DNA of 64,000 bases from Alphaproteobacteria bacterium (GTDB taxonomy: Bacteria; Pseudomonadota; Alphaproteobacteria; Rhodobacterales; Rhodobacteraceae): assembly GCA_030428355.1 (NCBI GenBank), contig JAUIBL010000022.1, forward strand, positions 1 to 64,000, read 5' to 3'. How positions within the stretch are numbered: the stretch's first letter is position 1; every line of letters starts with the position of its first letter. Below the pieces are notes generated by a model. It searched no databases. It had not been told where the DNA came from and saw only the letters and a program-made list of their open reading frames with translations. Both the position numbers and the translations under genes were made by a program. Positions 24,658 to 33,572 of the stretch are shown here, piece after piece.

Positions 24658-26877
24658 TTACGCCCCCTGTCCGGTGCGCAGGTGGTTCAGCACCTGATCG
24701 CGCGGGCCATCGACCACCAGCCGCCCCGAGGCAAGAACGCTGGTCCGATCCGCAAGCGCAAGGATCGGCACGCGGTGGGTGGCGACAATCGCGGTGCGAT
24801 CGGCAAGCCATGTCTCAAGCCGCGAAATCAGCGTCTTTTCCAGCGTCTGGTCCAGCGCCGCGGTCGGCTCGTCCAGCAGGCACACATCGGGGTCCTGCAG
24901 CCACAGCCGCGCCCAGCCGATGGACTGGCGCTGGCCGACCGACAGACCTTCGCCACCGTCCCGGATGGGCAGGTCCAGCCCCTGCGGATGGCCTTTCACG
25001 AACTGGCCCAGCCCGGCGAAGTCCAGCGCCTCGAACAGGCGATCGTCGTCACGCTCCATCATGTTGAGGTTCAGGTTGTCGCGCAGCGTGCCGTGGAAAA
25101 GGCGCACGTCCTGCCCCAGATAGCCCAGCGACCGGCGGACATCGCGCATGTCGATCTGGTTCATGTCGGTGCCGTCGATCAGGATCGACCCGGAGGTGGG
25201 CGCATAAAGCCCCGCAAGCATCTTGAGCAGCGTGGATTTGCCCGACCCGTTGGTGCCCAGAATGGCGAGCGTCTGGCCCGGCTGGATCACGAGGCTTGGA
25301 ATGTCGAGAACCGAAGGCATTTCCGGATCATAGCGGAACGTCACTTCGCGCAGTTCGAACCGGCCTTCCAGCTTTTCGCGCCGCAGGTACTTGCGGTTTT
25401 CCTGACGGTCCTGCGGCAGTGCCGCGATGCCGTCCAGCGCATCCAGTGCGGCCTTGACGTTGCCCCAACGCGCCATGATGCCCGCAAGCTGTGTCAGCGG
25501 GGCCAGCGTGCGCGAGGTCAGGATGCCGACTGCGATGATCGAGCCGACCGTGAATTCACCCGCGAAGACCAGATAGGTGCCCGCGATCACCGCACCCACA
25601 TAAGTGGCCTGCTGCACGCCCTGGCTCCAGAAGGTGAGTGCCGCGGCAAGGCGGCGCTGTTCGGACGACTTCAGCGCCTGAACCGAGGTCAGCTCTTCCC
25701 ACTGGCGGGCAAAGCGGTCTTCGGCGCGCTGGGTCTTGATCGTGTCAAGCTCGGTCACCGTTTCATTGAGCAGACGCGATTGCTTGGTCGACGCGCCCTG
25801 CATCTCGCGGGTGATGCGGATCATCTTTTTCTGCAGGAAGAAGCCGGGGATCACCATCAGAACGGCACCGGCCACCAGCACCCAGACTACACTGCCCGCG
25901 ATGGACCAGACCATCAGAAGGAAAAGCAGGATGAACGGGATGTCCGCCAACGCGCCAACCGTGCCTGCGGTGAAAAACTCGCGGACCGAGGAAAACTCGC
26001 GCATCGACGCGAAAAGCTGCGAGGGCGACCGACCGGCCGCATCCGACCGCATGCCCAGAAGACGGTTCAGCAACGTCTGCTGCACACCCGTTTCGATCTG
26101 CCGCCCGGCCCCATCCAGAAGCGTAGACCGCGCAACCTTGAGAAACGCCTCCAGCATCAGCGCCATTGCGGCCCCGATAGCCAGCACCCAAAGCGTGGCC
26201 GAAGATTGATGCGGAATCACCCGGTCGTAGACCTGAAGCGAGAACAGCGCGACGGACACGGCAAGGATATTGGCCACAAACGATCCCAGCGCCACCTCAC
26301 CGAACTGGCGGGTGTAATTGGTGAAGCTGCCCCAGAACCAATGCGACTTGCGCCCGTCCTGCGCATGCGTGTCGACCAGCGTCTGCACGGGCGCTTCGCC
26401 GCGCACCAGAACGCCGCTGTAGAACGGCGCGAATTCAGCCACATCGACGCGTTCGGTCTTGTCCTTGGCGGACGGGTCCCAGATCGACAGGGTCATGCGG
26501 TCCTGTTTCAGCACCAGCACCGCCTGCCCGTTGGTCATCAGCGCAATTGCGGGCCAGTGGTCGGGCGTCGGGCGCGGCACATGCAGCCCCTGCGCCAGCA
26601 ATCCGGCCGCCTTGGCCCCGGCGATGAGCGCCGCCTCGCCCACAAGGCCGTTCGGTTCCTGATGCAGGCTGATCGCCTCGGTGATGTCGCTGGCCACCGT
26701 GGTCAGGCCCAGACGGCCCGCATAGGTGCGGATCAGCTCGGTCCGGGCACGCACGCGGTCCGAATAGCGCGGGACGCGTTTCGGTTCGTTGGCCGGTTTG
26801 ATCCCCTGCGGGACCATGCGCAGAACGGCGTTTTTGGCGCGGCCTGACAGAAGGGTAATGTTGCTGACGCCGCTCAA
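24658..26877 (-). CDS. Type I secretion ABC exporter (permease-ATPase fusion)
   Basis: The 739-residue protein has an N-terminal C39-like region (residues about 40-165; the peptidase Cys is not evident, so it is probably a non-cleaving recognition domain), an ABC transmembrane domain with five or six helices (about 195-450) and an ATPase domain: Walker A GTNGSGKST, Q-loop GYLGQD, Walker B VCLLDEPTAALDQ and H-loop THR. The signature is degenerate, LSVGQ instead of LSGGQ. The TTG start overlaps the TGA of the TolC-type gene, with GGAG about 8 bases upstream. The LapB-type architecture fits export of a large adhesin. Confidence 0.94.
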   Translation of the reverse strand: MSGVSNITLLSGRAKNAVLRMVPQGIKPANEPKRVPRYSDRVRARTELIRTYAGRLGLTTVASDITEAISLHQEPNGLVGEAALIAGAKAAGLLAQGLHVPRPTPDHWPAIALMTNGQAVLVLKQDRMTLSIWDPSAKDKTERVDVAEFAPFYSGVLVRGEAPVQTLVDTHAQDGRKSHWFWGSFTNYTRQFGEVALGSFVANILAVSVALFSLQVYDRVIPHQSSATLWVLAIGAAMALMLEAFLKVARSTLLDGAGRQIETGVQQTLLNRLLGMRSDAAGRSPSQLFASMREFSSVREFFTAGTVGALADIPFILLFLLMVWSIAGSVVWVLVAGAVLMVIPGFFLQKKMIRITREMQGASTKQSRLLNETVTELDTIKTQRAEDRFARQWEELTSVQALKSSEQRRLAAALTFWSQGVQQATYVGAVIAGTYLVFAGEFTVGSIIAVGILTSRTLAPLTQLAGIMARWGNVKAALDALDGIAALPQDRQENRKYLRREKLEGRFELREVTFRYDPEMPSVLDIPSLVIQPGQTLAILGTNGSGKSTLLKMLAGLYAPTSGSILIDGTDMNQIDMRDVRRSLGYLGQDVRLFHGTLRDNLNLNMMERDDDRLFEALDFAGLGQFVKGHPQGLDLPIRDGGEGLSVGQRQSIGWARLWLQDPDVCLLDEPTAALDQTLEKTLISRLETWLADRTAIVATHRVPILALADRTSVLASGRLVVDGPRDQVLNHLRTGQGA

Positions 26878-28205
26878 ATCTTTGCTCCATCGGCAAGGAC
26901 GCCCAGCCGCTTGGCGGCGTCCAGTTCGGCCCGTGCGGCCTGGAATGTCAGGTCAAGCTGCTTTTCCAGCGCCCGAAGGAAGGTTTCATACACGCTGACC
27001 ACATCCATCACCTGACGCGTGCCCGCATCGTACTGGCGCTGGAAGAGGTCGAGATTGGTCTTGGCCTGCGCCGTCAGCGCCTCGGCCTCGGCGGCCTGTC
27101 GCTTCAGGGCGGCAATGCTCCGCTGGTCGGCTTCGATGGCGCGGCGCGAGATGTCCTCGGCCTCGGTCACCTTGCGATCCGCGGTGATCTTGGTGGCCTC
27201 GATGGCCTGCAGAGATGCGCCTGTGCCAAGGCCCAGCATCTGTTCGGTGCTGGCACTCAGGCCGAGACCCTCGCCGCCATTGCGGATGCTGCCACCTGCC
27301 GACAGCCCCGGCAGATGCGCCGCGCGGGCGATCTTGGCCTGCGCCAATTGCCGGTCACGTTCGACCTGCGCGCGCAGCACGTCCAGCGACTGATCCGACG
27401 ATGCCGTGCCCATGCCGCGCAATCCGCGCAGGTCCGCCAGAGACACCGCCGACATCGCGTTGAGTTCAGCCACCGCGCGGGTGGTCTTTTCGCGCGCCGC
27501 CGCATCGCGGGCGCGCAGATCGGCCAGTTTCTGTTTCAGCACGTTGAGATCCGAGAAATCCGACACGCCGCCTTTGACGCGTTCGTTCATCACCCATTCG
27601 AAATGGCCCATATCCTTGAGCGCCTGACCGTAAAGATCCGCCGCCGCGCGGCCTTCCTCGGCCTGCAGATACAGAACCAACCCGTCATAGACCCGGTCAT
27701 TGCTGCTTTCCGACAGCCTGACCGCCGCAAGTTCCACATCGGCCTTGGCCAGATCCCGTTCCGCTTTCTTGCGGCCATTGTCGAACAGCACCTGATTGAT
27801 CACCAGATCAGCGACCACATCACCCAAAGACGTGAGAGAGATGCGCGGTGAAATCGTCGGCCACCAGTTCTTCGACGCGGCCTCTGCGCGCAACTGGGCG
27901 ACCTGCAACTCGGCCTCGGCCACGCGCGCGTCGGCCGCCAGCACACCCGCTGCCACTTCGGCATAGGGCGTGCCCGGGATCAGCACGCTTTGCCGTGCCG
28001 CCAGATCCGCAATGACCGGAGAAACATCCTGCACCGCATCCGATTTGGGCGCGGCCGTTTTTGTCTCGCCTGTGATGTCCGAGGTGGTGTCGGGCTGCGC
28101 AGACAGGAACCGCGACACGGCCCCGTCCCCCATATCCTGCATACATCCCGATAGAGCCGTAACGGCAAGCACCGCTCCTGCCATGACCCGTGTTTTCTGC
28201 CTCAT
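26874..28205 (-). CDS. TolC-family outer-membrane channel lipoprotein
   Basis: The 443-residue protein has a lipoprotein signal (AVTALSGCMQD, Cys near residue 21) and the two repeated long helical segments of TolC-type channels, for example VAEAELQVAQLRAEAASKNWWPTISP and DLFQRQYDAGTRQVMDVVSVYETFLRALEKQ. It forms the outer-membrane exit duct of the type I system. The start MRQKTRVMAGAVL was chosen because it directly precedes the signal. The 3' end overlaps the exporter start by 4 bases, which implies coupled translation. Confidence 0.92.
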   Translation of the reverse strand: MRQKTRVMAGAVLAVTALSGCMQDMGDGAVSRFLSAQPDTTSDITGETKTAAPKSDAVQDVSPVIADLAARQSVLIPGTPYAEVAAGVLAADARVAEAELQVAQLRAEAASKNWWPTISPRISLTSLGDVVADLVINQVLFDNGRKKAERDLAKADVELAAVRLSESSNDRVYDGLVLYLQAEEGRAAADLYGQALKDMGHFEWVMNERVKGGVSDFSDLNVLKQKLADLRARDAAAREKTTRAVAELNAMSAVSLADLRGLRGMGTASSDQSLDVLRAQVERDRQLAQAKIARAAHLPGLSAGGSIRNGGEGLGLSASTEQMLGLGTGASLQAIEATKITADRKVTEAEDISRRAIEADQRSIAALKRQAAEAEALTAQAKTNLDLFQRQYDAGTRQVMDVVSVYETFLRALEKQLDLTFQAARAELDAAKRLGVLADGAKI

Positions 28206-28288
28206 CTCGATCGAGCCCCCGCCTTTGGCTTGTTTTTGTGTCGGGGCCCGGGCCATCGCTGAATGGCCCGAACAGTCTATCCTCTTGC

Positions 28289-31200
28289 TCAGATTGTGAC
28301 GTTGTTGATGTCGTCGTCGATGAGAACCGTGGCATCGCCCAGTTCATAAACATCGTAGCTTTGGCCGTCCTCGGTCCGGCTTCCGGTGCGCGTGGCGCCG
28401 GTAATGCGTACGGATTCGTCCCGGTTGCCCAGAACGCGGACGGTGTTGTCCTCGCCGGTCATCGCAACGATCTGCGCCTCGGTGATGGTCAGCGTCGCCT
28501 CTTCGGTGAACTCGAGGTCGATCACGTCGATCTCGCGCCCGCCGATATTGCTGGCGAGGCTCACATTGCTGCGGCTGACATCCGGATCGCCCAGCACCAC
28601 GTAAGTGCCGGTGCTGTTGCCCGCGCTGTCGGTTGCGGTGACCACAAGGTGCGATCCGTCGGGCACCACGTTGTTGAAGGTGTAGCTGGTCTCGCCGGAG
28701 GCGCGAATATCCTGATCGTCAAAGCCAACCGTCTGCACACCACCTGCACCGACCCGCACGATGGACACATCATGATCCGAGGTTTCGAGGAAAATTCCGC
28801 GCGGAGCCTGTGCCTGATCCCACAGGATCGCCGTCATATCCGGCGCGTCGGGGGCCACGTTGTCCACCACCATGGTTTCGGTGATCGACTTGGTGTTGCC
28901 CGCCCGGTCGGTCGCGGCGATCTGGATCGACACGGTGTCGCCATCGGCTGTCGGGATCACGCTGGCGGGAACCGCCACGGACCATGTGCTGCCGCTGACC
29001 TGCGCGGTCATGCGCTGGCCGCCGATCGTGACCTGCACGGTCGAGCCCTGCTCGACCTGACCGGTCAGGGTAAAGCCCTGTTCGGCCTCGGCTTCGCTGA
29101 CGACACCATCCGCGCCACCCGGTCGGCTGGTCGAGGTCAAAGGCACCACTTCGGTGTCGACCTGGAACGTCTTTGAGGTGGTCGCCGTATTGCCGGCCCG
29201 GTCTTCGGTGCTGATCTGTGCGGTGGTCGTGTATGTCCCATCCGGCAGATCGAGGCCCGAGAAGCGCGCGGTCCAGTTGCCGGCAGCGTCCACAGTTGCC
29301 ACGCGGCTCACGCCTTCGACAACCACGGTCACGGTTGCACCGGGTTCGGTAGTGCCGCTCAGTGTGACGCCCTGCCCCTGTTCGGCGGCGTTGACGATAT
29401 TGTCGGCAGTGACCGGGTTCGCGCTGACCGCAAAGTTCCGCACGAAGGTATCGACCATCACGGTGTCGGAGCGTGTCAGCTCGTTGCCCGCCGCATCGAC
29501 GGTATAGGCGGTGATCTGCGCCTCGTATTCGCCGGGGCGGATTTCACCGGCGGCATAATTGGCGCGCCATGTGCCGAACCCGTCGGTCTGGACGGTCTTG
29601 CTGACGCCGTCCAGCGTGACATCGACCATCGCAAACGGGGTCGAGGTGCCGGTGATCACAACGCCATCGGACGCTTCGACCTGGTTGATGATGTCATCGG
29701 TTTCGATCGGCGCGGGGCTGATCGTCAGAAGGCCCGCATCGGTGTCGAACACGACGTTGCGCGTCTCGATGGCCGTGTTGCCCGCAAGGTCGGTCGAGCT
29801 GGCCGTCAGCGTCGCGGTCTGTTCGCCGCTGGGCAGTTCGTTCGCGGTAAAGGTCACGGTCCAGTTGCCCTGCGCATCGACGCTGGCGCTGCGCGACACG
29901 CCGCCCAGCATGACGGAGACCGACGCGCCCGGCTCGGTTGTGCCGGTCACGACCATGCCCTGTGCGGCCTCTTCGGCGTTCACGATGCCGTCGGCACCGC
30001 CCGCCTGGCTGGTGATGTCGAAATTGCGCACCCATGTATCAAGCACGACCTGCCCGGTCGCGCTGCTGGTGTTGCCCACCTCGTCGGTCGAGGTCGCGTT
30101 GATCGTCAGGTTCTGTTCGCCCACCGGAATTTCCGTGGCGATGAAGGTCACCGACCAGTTGCCCTGCGCATCCACAAAGGCGGTGCGGGTATAGCCGTTC
30201 ATTTCCACGACGACAGTCGATCCCACATCCGTGGTCCCGGTGATCTGGACACCGTCCGACCGCTCGTCCGCGTTGATGATGCCATCGGTTTCGATGGTGG
30301 TGGTGTTGATCGTGACACCCGAGACCGTGTCGATCTCGATCCCGTCATTGATCGTGGTCGAGTTGTTGAAGCTGTCCGTTGCGATAACGCGGATGTCTTC
30401 GATATATTCACCCCGCTCGAAGGTCGAGCTGGTCAGCGTCACGCTCCAGTTGCCCTGGGCATCGACCTCTGCCACATGGCTCACGCCACCGGCAATCAGG
30501 ACAACACTCGCGCCGATTTCCGTGGTGCCGGTCACCGTCGCACCGCCGTCGAATTCGATCTCGGTGATGATGTCACCACTGGACGTGGTGCCGCTTGTGA
30601 TCACAAGCGGTGGAGGCGTTGTGTCGATGATCACGGTCGGGCCGGTCAGATCGGTTTTTGTTCCGCCGCCGCCCGTCACGGTGACGGTTGTTGTATAGCT
30701 GCCATCCGCCGGGAAGTTGGGACCGTTGAAGATCACCTGCCAGGTGCCATCTGTGCCGGTGGTGGTGGTCTGTGTCTTGTCGCCGATCACGACGACAACC
30801 GTATCCCCGGACTCAGCCGTGCCACTGACCAAAACCGAGCGGTCCTCTTCGGTCAGGCCATCGCCGCCGATCACGTATTCGCCGTCATTCACCGTGGGCG
30901 TCCGGGGGCCACCGCTTTCGCCGTCATTGCCGGTCAGGCTCCCGCCACCAGTGCCTCCGCCGCCATTGCCGTCGCCGCCCAGAACAGCCGCGCCCGTGGC
31001 AACCGCCGCACCGCCTGCCAGCCAGGGCAGCATCCCGCCACCCGCCAGAAGGCCCGCCGCCAGCATGGACACACCGCCTTCGTCTTCGGCGGCCACGTAA
31101 TCGGCTGCAACCACTTCGGCGCGGTCAAAGAAGATCAGGCTGTCATCCGGGCTCCATTTGCCCCAGGCCGCCACATCGGCATATTGCGCAAACAGCGCGC

Positions 31201-31489
31201 CGCCGTCGCCTTCGGCAAAGGCCACTTCGCTCAGGACCCCGTCGGTGCTGAGGAACAGTCGGCTGCCCGATCCGAAATAATCCTCGAGGACGATCACACG
31301 TCCGTCTGCCAGAAGGATGTGCAGGTCGTTTTCGGCGCGGTCGTAGCTGCGCAGATCACTTCTGTGAAGGTTCAGGGAAACTTCGCGGCCGCCGGACGCG
31401 TCGATCAGGTAGCCCAGATCGCTCTCACCAACAACACCACGCTCAACCCCACCCGTACGTGTACGGACCACGAAATTAATCGCATTCAT
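28289..31489 (-). CDS. Large Ig-repeat adhesin, probable type I secretion substrate (BapA-like)
   Basis: The 1066-residue protein has no Sec signal. Residues 1-130 resemble the BapA prefix domain (INFVVRTRTGG and LLADGRVIVLEDYFG). A hydrophobic Ala/Gly segment (about 140-185) contains AAG motifs of the kind cut in periplasmically retained adhesins. Seven or eight Ig-like repeats of about 95 residues follow, with the pattern VTGTTEPGASVxV, VDAQGNWxVTF, AGNT and VxxDT. The last 90 residues (LTITEAQIVAMTGEDNTVRVLGN to ATVLIDDDINNVTI) are the probable secretion module. No RTX nonapeptides are seen. It is first in the operon with its own secretion genes. A surface adhesion or biofilm role is inferred. 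Confidence 0.88.
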   Translation of the reverse strand: MNAINFVVRTRTGGVERGVVGESDLGYLIDASGGREVSLNLHRSDLRSYDRAENDLHILLADGRVIVLEDYFGSGSRLFLSTDGVLSEVAFAEGDGGALFAQYADVAAWGKWSPDDSLIFFDRAEVVAADYVAAEDEGGVSMLAAGLLAGGGMLPWLAGGAAVATGAAVLGGDGNGGGGTGGGSLTGNDGESGGPRTPTVNDGEYVIGGDGLTEEDRSVLVSGTAESGDTVVVVIGDKTQTTTTGTDGTWQVIFNGPNFPADGSYTTTVTVTGGGGTKTDLTGPTVIIDTTPPPLVITSGTTSSGDIITEIEFDGGATVTGTTEIGASVVLIAGGVSHVAEVDAQGNWSVTLTSSTFERGEYIEDIRVIATDSFNNSTTINDGIEIDTVSGVTINTTTIETDGIINADERSDGVQITGTTDVGSTVVVEMNGYTRTAFVDAQGNWSVTFIATEIPVGEQNLTINATSTDEVGNTSSATGQVVLDTWVRNFDITSQAGGADGIVNAEEAAQGMVVTGTTEPGASVSVMLGGVSRSASVDAQGNWTVTFTANELPSGEQTATLTASSTDLAGNTAIETRNVVFDTDAGLLTISPAPIETDDIINQVEASDGVVITGTSTPFAMVDVTLDGVSKTVQTDGFGTWRANYAAGEIRPGEYEAQITAYTVDAAGNELTRSDTVMVDTFVRNFAVSANPVTADNIVNAAEQGQGVTLSGTTEPGATVTVVVEGVSRVATVDAAGNWTARFSGLDLPDGTYTTTAQISTEDRAGNTATTSKTFQVDTEVVPLTSTSRPGGADGVVSEAEAEQGFTLTGQVEQGSTVQVTIGGQRMTAQVSGSTWSVAVPASVIPTADGDTVSIQIAATDRAGNTKSITETMVVDNVAPDAPDMTAILWDQAQAPRGIFLETSDHDVSIVRVGAGGVQTVGFDDQDIRASGETSYTFNNVVPDGSHLVVTATDSAGNSTGTYVVLGDPDVSRSNVSLASNIGGREIDVIDLEFTEEATLTITEAQIVAMTGEDNTVRVLGNRDESVRITGATRTGSRTEDGQSYDVYELGDATVLIDDDINNVTI

Positions 31490-31543
31490 AACGACACCGC
31501 TCTACCTCAACGCCGCCCGTTTTCGGGTTCGGCTTATTTTTGC

Positions 31544-31559
31544 TCTATCTTTTGATAGA
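31544..31559. promoter_or_regulatory. Inverted repeat in the A+T-rich region upstream of the adhesin
   Basis: TCTATC (31544-31549) and GATAGA (31554-31559) form an inverted repeat with a 4-base T spacer. It lies 55 bases before the adhesin start in a 167-base region that is clearly A+T-richer than average, where the secretion-operon promoter is expected. It could be an operator; binding is not shown. Confidence 0.3.
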
Positions 31560-31656
31560 TGAAAAAACATTTTGGTCAAAGCGGAGATTATGGCGAAATT
31601 AAGATTTATTCCCCTTTACGACAAAGTGTTGCGAGAAAAACCCGCATTGAAAGTGG

Positions 31657-32748
31657 TCAGAAAACGTCGATAACGCTATGATTTTGTGCGGATTCCTGCG
31701 CCGCAATCCCCATTCGGACAGCCCATGCACCGTCTTGCAGCGACACTTCCGGAACCCCACCATTTCGCACCAGATCCAGGAACCGCGCATGCTGATAGAA
31801 GGTCGATCCATTGTGATCGCCCGCATCAAGGATGGTCGGATCGACCGGAATATCCACCGCTTGCGGCCCTTTCGGATGGCGCGGGCTGATGATCACCTGC
31901 GCCACCGGGGGCGCGCCCAGATGGGTCGGCCAGAACCGGCCCGGACCGGGCACAAAGGCCTCGATCTTGCCGTTCGGCCCCACCGCGCTGATCTCTTCCT
32001 GGTACTTGGAGCCTTCCGCATACATGCACAATTCCAGCATCGCCCGCGCGCCATTGGCGAAATCGACGATCACGTAGGCGGTGTCCCAGATGTCGGGCAC
32101 TTCGCCATTATACGCCTCATCCAGATGGTTCACCTCCTGCCCCGCGCTGGCCGTCACCCGCACCGGGTCCGAGCCAAGGATCAGTCGCATGAGGTCGAAG
32201 AAGTGACAGCACTTCTCGACCAAAGTCCCCCCGGTGTTCCGGTTGAAGCGGTTCCAGTCCCCCACCTTGTGCAGGAAGGGAAAGCGGTGCTCGCGGATGG
32301 TCAGCATCTTCACCCCACCGGTGGCGCGCTGCACCTCCTCGGCAAAGGTCTGGATCGGGGGCATGTAGCGGTATTCCATCGCCACCCAAATCGGTGCGGG
32401 GTAGCTCGCCGCAATCGCGTCGATGCGCGCGATGTCGGCGGGGTCGGTATAAAGCGGCTTTTCCATCAAGAGCGGCAGCGGGTTGAGTTCCGCGATCTGC
32501 TCCAGCGCGTCGATGTGGCAATGGTTGGGGCTCGCTACGAGCAGACAGTCAAGATCATCGCGCGCCAGAAGATCGGCTATCGACGCCTCGAGCGTTGCGT
32601 TCACCGCAATCGCCTTGGCCGCGGCCGCCATGATCTCGTCCGGCTCATAGATCGCCGCCACCCGCGCGCCGTCAAGCAGGGCGATATTGCGCAGGTGCTC
32701 TTGTCCCATCATGCCGCATCCGATGATGCCGTAGTTGATGACTTTCAT
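31657..32748 (-). CDS. Gfo/Idh/MocA-family protein, candidate NAD-dependent sulfoquinovosidase (SqgA/GH188-like)
   Basis: The 363-residue protein has an N-terminal NAD-binding Rossmann domain (YGIIGCGMMGQEHLRNIALL, about residues 5-24), the EKPLYTD motif near residue 95 that supplies the conserved Lys of the family, and a C-terminal domain with GGTLVEKCCHFFDLMRLILG. Family members oxidise sugars, but related NAD-dependent glycosidases use transient oxidation to cut glycosides, and GH188 members (SqgA) act on sulfoquinovosyl glycerol. The three enzymes beside it match sulfoquinovose monooxygenation, and no GH31 sulfoquinovosidase is present, so this is the natural candidate. A simple sugar dehydrogenase remains possible. 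Confidence 0.7.
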   Translation of the reverse strand: MKVINYGIIGCGMMGQEHLRNIALLDGARVAAIYEPDEIMAAAAKAIAVNATLEASIADLLARDDLDCLLVASPNHCHIDALEQIAELNPLPLLMEKPLYTDPADIARIDAIAASYPAPIWVAMEYRYMPPIQTFAEEVQRATGGVKMLTIREHRFPFLHKVGDWNRFNRNTGGTLVEKCCHFFDLMRLILGSDPVRVTASAGQEVNHLDEAYNGEVPDIWDTAYVIVDFANGARAMLELCMYAEGSKYQEEISAVGPNGKIEAFVPGPGRFWPTHLGAPPVAQVIISPRHPKGPQAVDIPVDPTILDAGDHNGSTFYQHARFLDLVRNGGVPEVSLQDGAWAVRMGIAAQESAQNHSVIDVF

Positions 32749-32762
32749 GTCTGTCCTTCAGG

Positions 32763-32815
32763 TGATGCGCGCGACATCGCGCGACTTAAGTGATGCGCGC
32801 GACATAGCGCGCGAC
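32763..32815. repeat. Short tandem duplication at the 3' end of the GntR gene
   Basis: TGATGCGCGCGACAT followed by (A)GCGCGCGAC-type sequence occurs twice, at 32763-32785 and 32791-32815, separated by TTAAG. The second copy encodes the last residues (DVARYVARIT) of the GntR protein on the minus strand; the first lies just after its stop and still reads RDVARIT in another frame. It looks like a local duplication of the gene end. Confidence 0.7.
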
Positions 32816-33487
32816 GTCTGTGTTGATCCAGTTCCACGAGGCTTCGGCCGCCTCGCCCTCGGGGCCGTAACTGACGCGCGTGGCCCGCATGCAGGGTTGT
32901 CCGGCGGACAGGCCAAAACTGGCAGGGGCCCAGTCCGGCACGGTATCCAGATCCAGCCGGTCCACCGCCTTGGTGATCCAGAGACCCAGCGATTCCCGGT
33001 AGTAGAGGTAGAGCGACTCGCGCAGGGCCACGGCGTCGATCTGATCGACGTAACTGCCATCAAGCCAGATCTCTTCGAGCACCGCCGGGACACCATTCAA
33101 CCGCCGCAAGCGGCGAATCCGGTGGCCTTCGTCAGAGCTGCCAAAGCGCGGCAAGCCGTCAGGTTTGGCAAGCCGCGTCACCGACAGAAGCTCTGCCGTC
33201 GGCAATCCGCCCCCCTCGATCAGCTCGACCCGGAAGAAGGCATAGACCGACTGCGTGTCCTCCTGCGCGCAGACATAATTGCCCGACCCCTGCACCCGCT
33301 CGAGCAGGCCCAGCGCCGTCAATTCATCCAGCGATTTCCGCAAGGTGCCCACCGAAATGCCAAGCCGCGCCGCCATGTCCCGTTCGGGCGGCAGGCGTTC
33401 ACCATCGACCAGACGACCAGCCTGAATGTCGCGGATCAGCAATTCGCTGATCTGCACGTATTTCGGCAGGGCGTGGGTGTCGGACAT
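32786..33487 (-). CDS. GntR-family regulator (HutC/UTRA type) of the sulfoquinovose-type operon
   Basis: The 233-residue protein has a GntR winged helix (about residues 5-70; KYVQISELLIRDIQAGRL, ERLPPERDMAARLGIS and VGTLRKSLDELTALGLLERVQGSG) and a UTRA effector domain (about 85-230) that binds sugars or small acids. It is divergent from the monooxygenase gene, and an inverted repeat between them is a likely operator. The ATG giving MSDTHALPK was preferred to a GTG eight codons upstream. Sulfo-SMO clusters in Agrobacterium also carry a GntR-type regulator, from memory. Confidence 0.88.
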   Translation of the reverse strand: MSDTHALPKYVQISELLIRDIQAGRLVDGERLPPERDMAARLGISVGTLRKSLDELTALGLLERVQGSGNYVCAQEDTQSVYAFFRVELIEGGGLPTAELLSVTRLAKPDGLPRFGSSDEGHRIRRLRRLNGVPAVLEEIWLDGSYVDQIDAVALRESLYLYYRESLGLWITKAVDRLDLDTVPDWAPASFGLSAGQPCMRATRVSYGPEGEAAEASWNWINTDVARYVARIT

Positions 33488-33495
33488 TTCTCGCA

Positions 33496-33530
33496 CCAAA
33501 AATTGATACACTATTGATCTACATTTTTGG
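33496..33530. promoter_or_regulatory. Candidate GntR operator
   Basis: CCAAAAAT (33496-33503) and ATTTTTGG (33523-33530) form a perfect 8-bp inverted repeat with a 19-base spacer that itself holds TTGATA and TTGATC. It sits in the 85-base divergent region between the GntR gene and the monooxygenase gene, and the sequence is markedly A+T-rich. Confidence 0.5.
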
Positions 33531-33572
33531 CAGTGCTACGCAAGAGGAAATGATGCGCCCCGGAGACACCTT

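Noticed and set aside
24070-26847. 925-codon frame opposite the type I exporter
   Set aside because: It mirrors the exporter and adaptor coding sequence, is Arg/Gln/His-rich, and no motif is found.
28289-31489. RTX toxin or protease
   Set aside because: No GGxGxD nonapeptides and no metalloprotease HExxH motif in the protein; the repeats are Ig-like.
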